A DNA stretch of 64,000 nucleotides from Bacteroidota bacterium (GTDB lineage: Bacteria; Bacteroidota; Bacteroidia; Chitinophagales; Saprospiraceae). A program made the translations under genes and the position numbers. Shown here in pieces: positions 63,297-64,000 of the stretch; the stretch's first letter is position 1; each line of letters begins with the position of its first letter. The stretch is from positions 1-64,000 of the forward strand of contig JASBVF010000002.1 in NCBI GenBank assembly GCA_030147525.1. The letters are read 5' to 3'. The notes under the pieces were generated by a model, which made no database searches, was not told the origin of the DNA, and worked only from the letters and a program-made list of their open reading frames with translations.

Positions 63297-64000
63297 ATGC
63301 GTATCGGACCTTTTATTTTCCTCGCCATACTTGCAGGGCTGTTTTTTCTCCTCGACTGGTATGTCTTTCAAGGCATCAAGTCGCTGACGGCTCCCATGGA
63401 GAGCGTCGCACTTCGTCAAAGCATTCGATGGGGGCACTGGATCATCAGCATCGCACTGCCAATTTTCATCGCCGTGATTTACGTGAACATGGGCCGCATG
63501 AATTTTTATTTCACCACAGCAGGCAGCATTTTCACGACCATGCTGGTGACGAAGGTGGTGTTCGTGGCCGTGCTCATGGGTGGCGATATCTGGAGAGTAG
63601 CTGAAGGCGGATTTAATTGGCTATCGAGCAACAGCAGCCAGGAAGACTTTTTGCCTGAACGTCGCCGCTTCGTCAGCCAACTGGCATTGGGCATTGCAGC
63701 GATCCCGTTCACGTCGTTCCTCTACGGCATTACAAAGGGAAAATACAACTTCAAGGTACACCGGCACACGCTGTACTTCAAAGACCTGCCCGATGCGTTT
63801 GACGGCTTCACGATCACGCAGATTTCTGACGTACACTCCGGCAGTTTTCAGGATGCTGATGCTGTGAAGCGTGGTGTGGAGCTGGTGAATGCTCAAAACT
63901 CGGACCTGTTCGTTTTTACGGGCGACCTGGTGAACAGCGTGGCCTCCGAGTTCGACCCCTGGGTGGATATTTTTAAAGAAATCAAAGCGCCATTCGGGCA
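63297..64000 (+). CDS. membrane-anchored metallophosphoesterase, 5' part only
   Basis: The frame is open to the window end, so the gene is cut. From ATG 63297 there are about four N-terminal hydrophobic helices (FIFLAILAGLFFLLDW, WIISIALPIFIAVIYV, FTTMLVTKVVFVAVLM, and another near residue 132). The start of a calcineurin-like phosphoesterase domain follows: ITQISDVHSG (metal-binding Asp-x-His) and LFVFTGDLVNS (Gly-Asp). It resembles the YkuE/YaeI type, whose members act on phospholipid-related substrates. The later metal ligands (GNHD, H, GHxH) lie beyond the window. Confidence 0.85.
   Translation, partial: MRIGPFIFLAILAGLFFLLDWYVFQGIKSLTAPMESVALRQSIRWGHWIISIALPIFIAVIYVNMGRMNFYFTTAGSIFTTMLVTKVVFVAVLMGGDIWRVAEGGFNWLSSNSSQEDFLPERRRFVSQLALGIAAIPFTSFLYGITKGKYNFKVHRHTLYFKDLPDAFDGFTITQISDVHSGSFQDADAVKRGVELVNAQNSDLFVFTGDLVNSVASEFDPWVDIFKEIKAPFG

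Overview
The window looks like a chromosomal segment of a Bacteroidota bacterium, most likely from the Saprospiria side of the phylum (inference). The signs are type IX secretion (T9SS) C-terminal domains on several large secreted proteins, SusC-like receptors with carboxypeptidase-regulatory N-termini, hybrid two-component systems (HTCS), TAnnTTTG -7 boxes, and a general lack of Shine-Dalgarno sites. No tRNA, rRNA, CRISPR array, transposase or phage gene was seen.

Layout. (1) 0-23.2 kb is an arabinan/L-arabinose utilisation locus on the + strand. It holds an FG-GAP/ASPIC lipoprotein, two GH51 arabinofuranosidases, three GH43 enzymes, a GH127 beta-L-arabinofuranosidase and a second FG-GAP/ASPIC protein with a T9SS tail. 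These are followed by ribulokinase, ribulose-5-P 4-epimerase, arabinose isomerase, an aldose epimerase and a sodium symporter. The extracellular enzymes would strip arabinose from polymer, the symporter import it, and AraA-AraB-AraD pass it to xylulose-5-P. (2) 23.2-26.6 kb has a HAD phosphatase/mutase, an alpha-ketoglutarate semialdehyde dehydrogenase and a DapA-family lyase. (3) 26.9-35.7 kb has a TonB receptor, two tandem secreted arylsulfotransferase-like proteins and a rare three-domain membrane protein (nucleotidyltransferase + CDP-alcohol phosphotransferase + flippase-like). (4) 35.7-41 kb has a Uma2 nuclease-like protein, a TM2/TPR/SHOCT protein, a Cys-rich protein with a metal-type TonB receptor, and a secreted TonB-C-like protein. 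(5) 41-55.9 kb, mostly on the - strand, has a TonB receptor, a lipoprotein intradiol dioxygenase, a MACPF (perforin-like) lipoprotein, two HTCS sensors, a small membrane protein and a diheme cytochrome c. (6) 56-58.7 kb is an ethanolamine-type permease with a glutamine-synthetase-like enzyme. (7) 58.7-64 kb has an outer-membrane protein, a PKD/LVIVD T9SS protein and the start of a metallophosphoesterase.

Two signals stand out. First, three - strand promoters in region 5 share one architecture: two 13-nt half-sites exactly 21 nt apart, with the proximal half-site exactly 24 nt from a -7-like box. They sit upstream of the TonB receptor, the MACPF-dioxygenase operon and the cytochrome gene. This looks like a regulon of the AraC-type DNA-binding domains of the adjacent HTCS proteins. 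Behind the middle promoter lies a fossil 5' end of the dioxygenase gene, suggesting the lower-GC MACPF gene was inserted between promoter and dioxygenase. Second, the region is full of small palindromic repeats. They fill most gaps of the arabinose operon, and several are inserted in frame inside genes: five in the first gene, and one in the dimerisation hairpin of a histidine kinase.
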